DNA of 64,000 bases from Ricordea florida. Lineage: Eukaryota > Cnidaria > Anthozoa > Corallimorpharia > Ricordeidae. This document shows, one piece after another, positions 63,301 through 64,000 of this stretch (positions within the stretch are counted from its first letter, which is position 1; every line of letters starts with the position of its first letter). The notes under the pieces were generated by a model. That model saw only the letters and a list, made by a program, of their open reading frames with translations, had not been told where the DNA came from and ran no database searches. Where the stretch lies: the NCBI GenBank assembly GCA_949710005.1, contig OX453287.1:10141805-10205804 (forward strand). Direction: 5' to 3'. The position numbers and the translations under genes are program-made.

Positions 63301-64000
63301 CAACGTCACCTCTGAATCCAGTTCTTGTGGATCGCTTCTCAGGTGAGATTTAAAAAAAATTCCTCAACAAAAGATTTTATTTTTTTACCCTGCACAAGGC
63401 ATAATACATTGGTATTCTGTCTTGTCTTACTGATCAAAAGCTTGCTCCTTCGAAAAAATATACATTACAAAGAATGTAGGTAAATATGTAAACTAAGAAA
63501 AGGCAACCAGGTTACATGGCATCTTGATAAATGTAATAAATTACTACACGTATATAAATTAATATTGAATTTTTGAGCTGTTTTTTTCACAGACCATGAC
63601 TAGTTTATAATATTTTCTGCTACTAAACAGCATAGCTTACACATCATTTTAATTTCTCCATAACAAGGGAATCCAGGAAAGAAAGGATGATAACGATTGT
63701 AAGTCAATTTCCTTTATGCAATTACAGGGCAGTCCCTTCAAGATTTAAGAGCAATAAGAGAGGTGTTAGAGAGGGGAGCGGCAGCATTGGGCTCACTAAG
63801 ATCCGACCGGTTTGTTGTTGATCCTTGTTATTGTTGTTGTTGTTATTATTATTATTTTTGTTATTTTTATATTTGACAGTGTTAAAAGCTCAAGTTTACA
63901 AACATACATGTACATCGAATAAGAAGATGCAATGGGTGGTACAGTCACTAGAGAATTTTGATTCCATTTACAATCCAGAGCTAATGATATTTCTCAAGAG
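54357..64000 (+). CDS. Gene B: paralogue of gene A, incomplete at the window end
   Basis: Exons: 54357-54627, 55698-55842, 56613-57017, 57784-57890, 61028-61093, 63244-63342 and 63728-63809, mostly in phase 1. The first two exons match gene A in plan: FWIDKNPGKTPKGRQWDLL and VARNHTPRNVKDIIRKNF against YLERPLSKAPSGKKMEALK and FTKNHSDAAMGRLLLASF. The second exon reads YKSKKKGHDMEKIM and RSKKFYFRFGQ, against SYERGHSMATVKK and HKKKVYFISQQ. The third exon is a low-complexity Ser/Thr/Val/Pro stretch of 135 residues. In the first exon a second frame (MMALLVSSGDDIPSF) precedes the conserved block, so the true start is unsettled (in-frame ATG at 54413). Function unknown. Confidence 0.55.
55063..55138. 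mobile_element. 76-bp inverted-repeat MITE in a gene B intron
   Basis: AGCCTGCGTAGCATGG and CCATGCTACGCAGGCT are perfect inverted copies around a 44-bp centre. No coding content. Confidence 0.75.
56613..57017 (+). CDS. Gene B exon 3: Ser/Thr/Val-rich low-complexity exon
   Basis: 405 bp, in phase 1 at both ends, so it can be skipped without changing the frame. It encodes tandem variants of SVVT, TSVIPSVSST and TATATSTARATASST. Repeats are visible in the DNA (AGCTACA, GTTGTGCC/TCATCA). Such a stretch is probably a disordered linker. Confidence 0.6.
57891..59973. other. Intron of gene B with simple repeats
   Basis: Holds an (ATT)n microsatellite around 58320-58430, a poly-G run at 58956-58972 and an (AT)n tract near 59060-59085. 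A minus-strand open frame at 59634-59873 is rich in Thr/Arg repeats and is not supported as a gene. Confidence 0.5.
59974..60142 (-). repeat. Interspersed GC-rich repeat, copy 2 (inverted)
   Basis: Reverse complement of the repeat at 24433-24583, with the same ends (ATTCCTCGCG... and ...ATTTTAAAGGTGT) and a longer (TA)n tract. It lies in a gene B intron. Confidence 0.85.
60143..61027. other. Intron of gene B
   Basis: No exon or clear repeat supported. Confidence 0.4.
61094..63243. other. Long intron of gene B
   Basis: AT-rich; nothing supported between the exons at 61028-61093 and 63244-63342. Confidence 0.4.

Overview
The window is AT-rich animal genomic DNA with many short exons, phase-matched GT/AG introns, several families of DNA transposon, an L1-like LINE and a Polinton/Maverick (adintovirus-like) element. 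The gene families and transposon mix suggest a cnidarian, most likely an anthozoan such as a coral or sea anemone. That is inference from recalled family distribution; nothing was searched.

Layout: (1) 1-2.85 kb, exons of a damaged multi-copy gene. (2) 3.6-8.5 kb, a DNA transposon of 4.9 kb with TTAA target duplications and terminal inverted repeats above 1 kb, carrying a C2H2 gene and a nested hAT-like MITE. (3) 9.0-17.8 kb, a foldback-like element whose two arms are opposite-facing arrays of a 10-bp repeat (about 4.1 and 3.4 kb), bounded by a non-satellite inverted repeat and TA. (4) 18.1-20.5 kb, a Helitron-like scrap and a broken LINE reverse transcriptase. (5) 20.8-21.4 kb (minus), the RING/TRAF-finger 5' half of an E3-like gene. 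(6) 22.2-46.3 kb (plus), gene A, a multi-exon gene with a Polinton in an intron at about 24.6-39.57 kb. (7) 49.0-50.5 kb (minus), the 3' half of a second TRAF-finger gene. (8) 51.7-53.2 kb, an intron-containing Merlin-type transposase gene. (9) From 54.4 kb (plus), gene B, a paralogue of gene A that runs off the window.

The Polinton carries protein-primed DNA polymerase B, a retroviral-type integrase interrupted by one stop codon, the double-jelly-roll capsid protein, the packaging ATPase, a probable penton protein and a block of small coiled-coil and membrane proteins. Most plus-strand virus genes have a TTTAAAGAT-like box about 30-36 bp before the ATG, a likely common promoter. The right end is cut off inside a tandemly duplicated orphan gene and no second terminal repeat is seen. 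The reading frames are otherwise open, so the insertion looks young, but it is probably immobile as it stands.

The most interesting host-level pattern is a duplicated divergent gene pair: [RING/TRAF gene, minus]-[gene A, plus] and [TRAF gene, minus]-[gene B, plus]. Each TRAF copy has kept a complementary half, with a compatible splice phase at the break.
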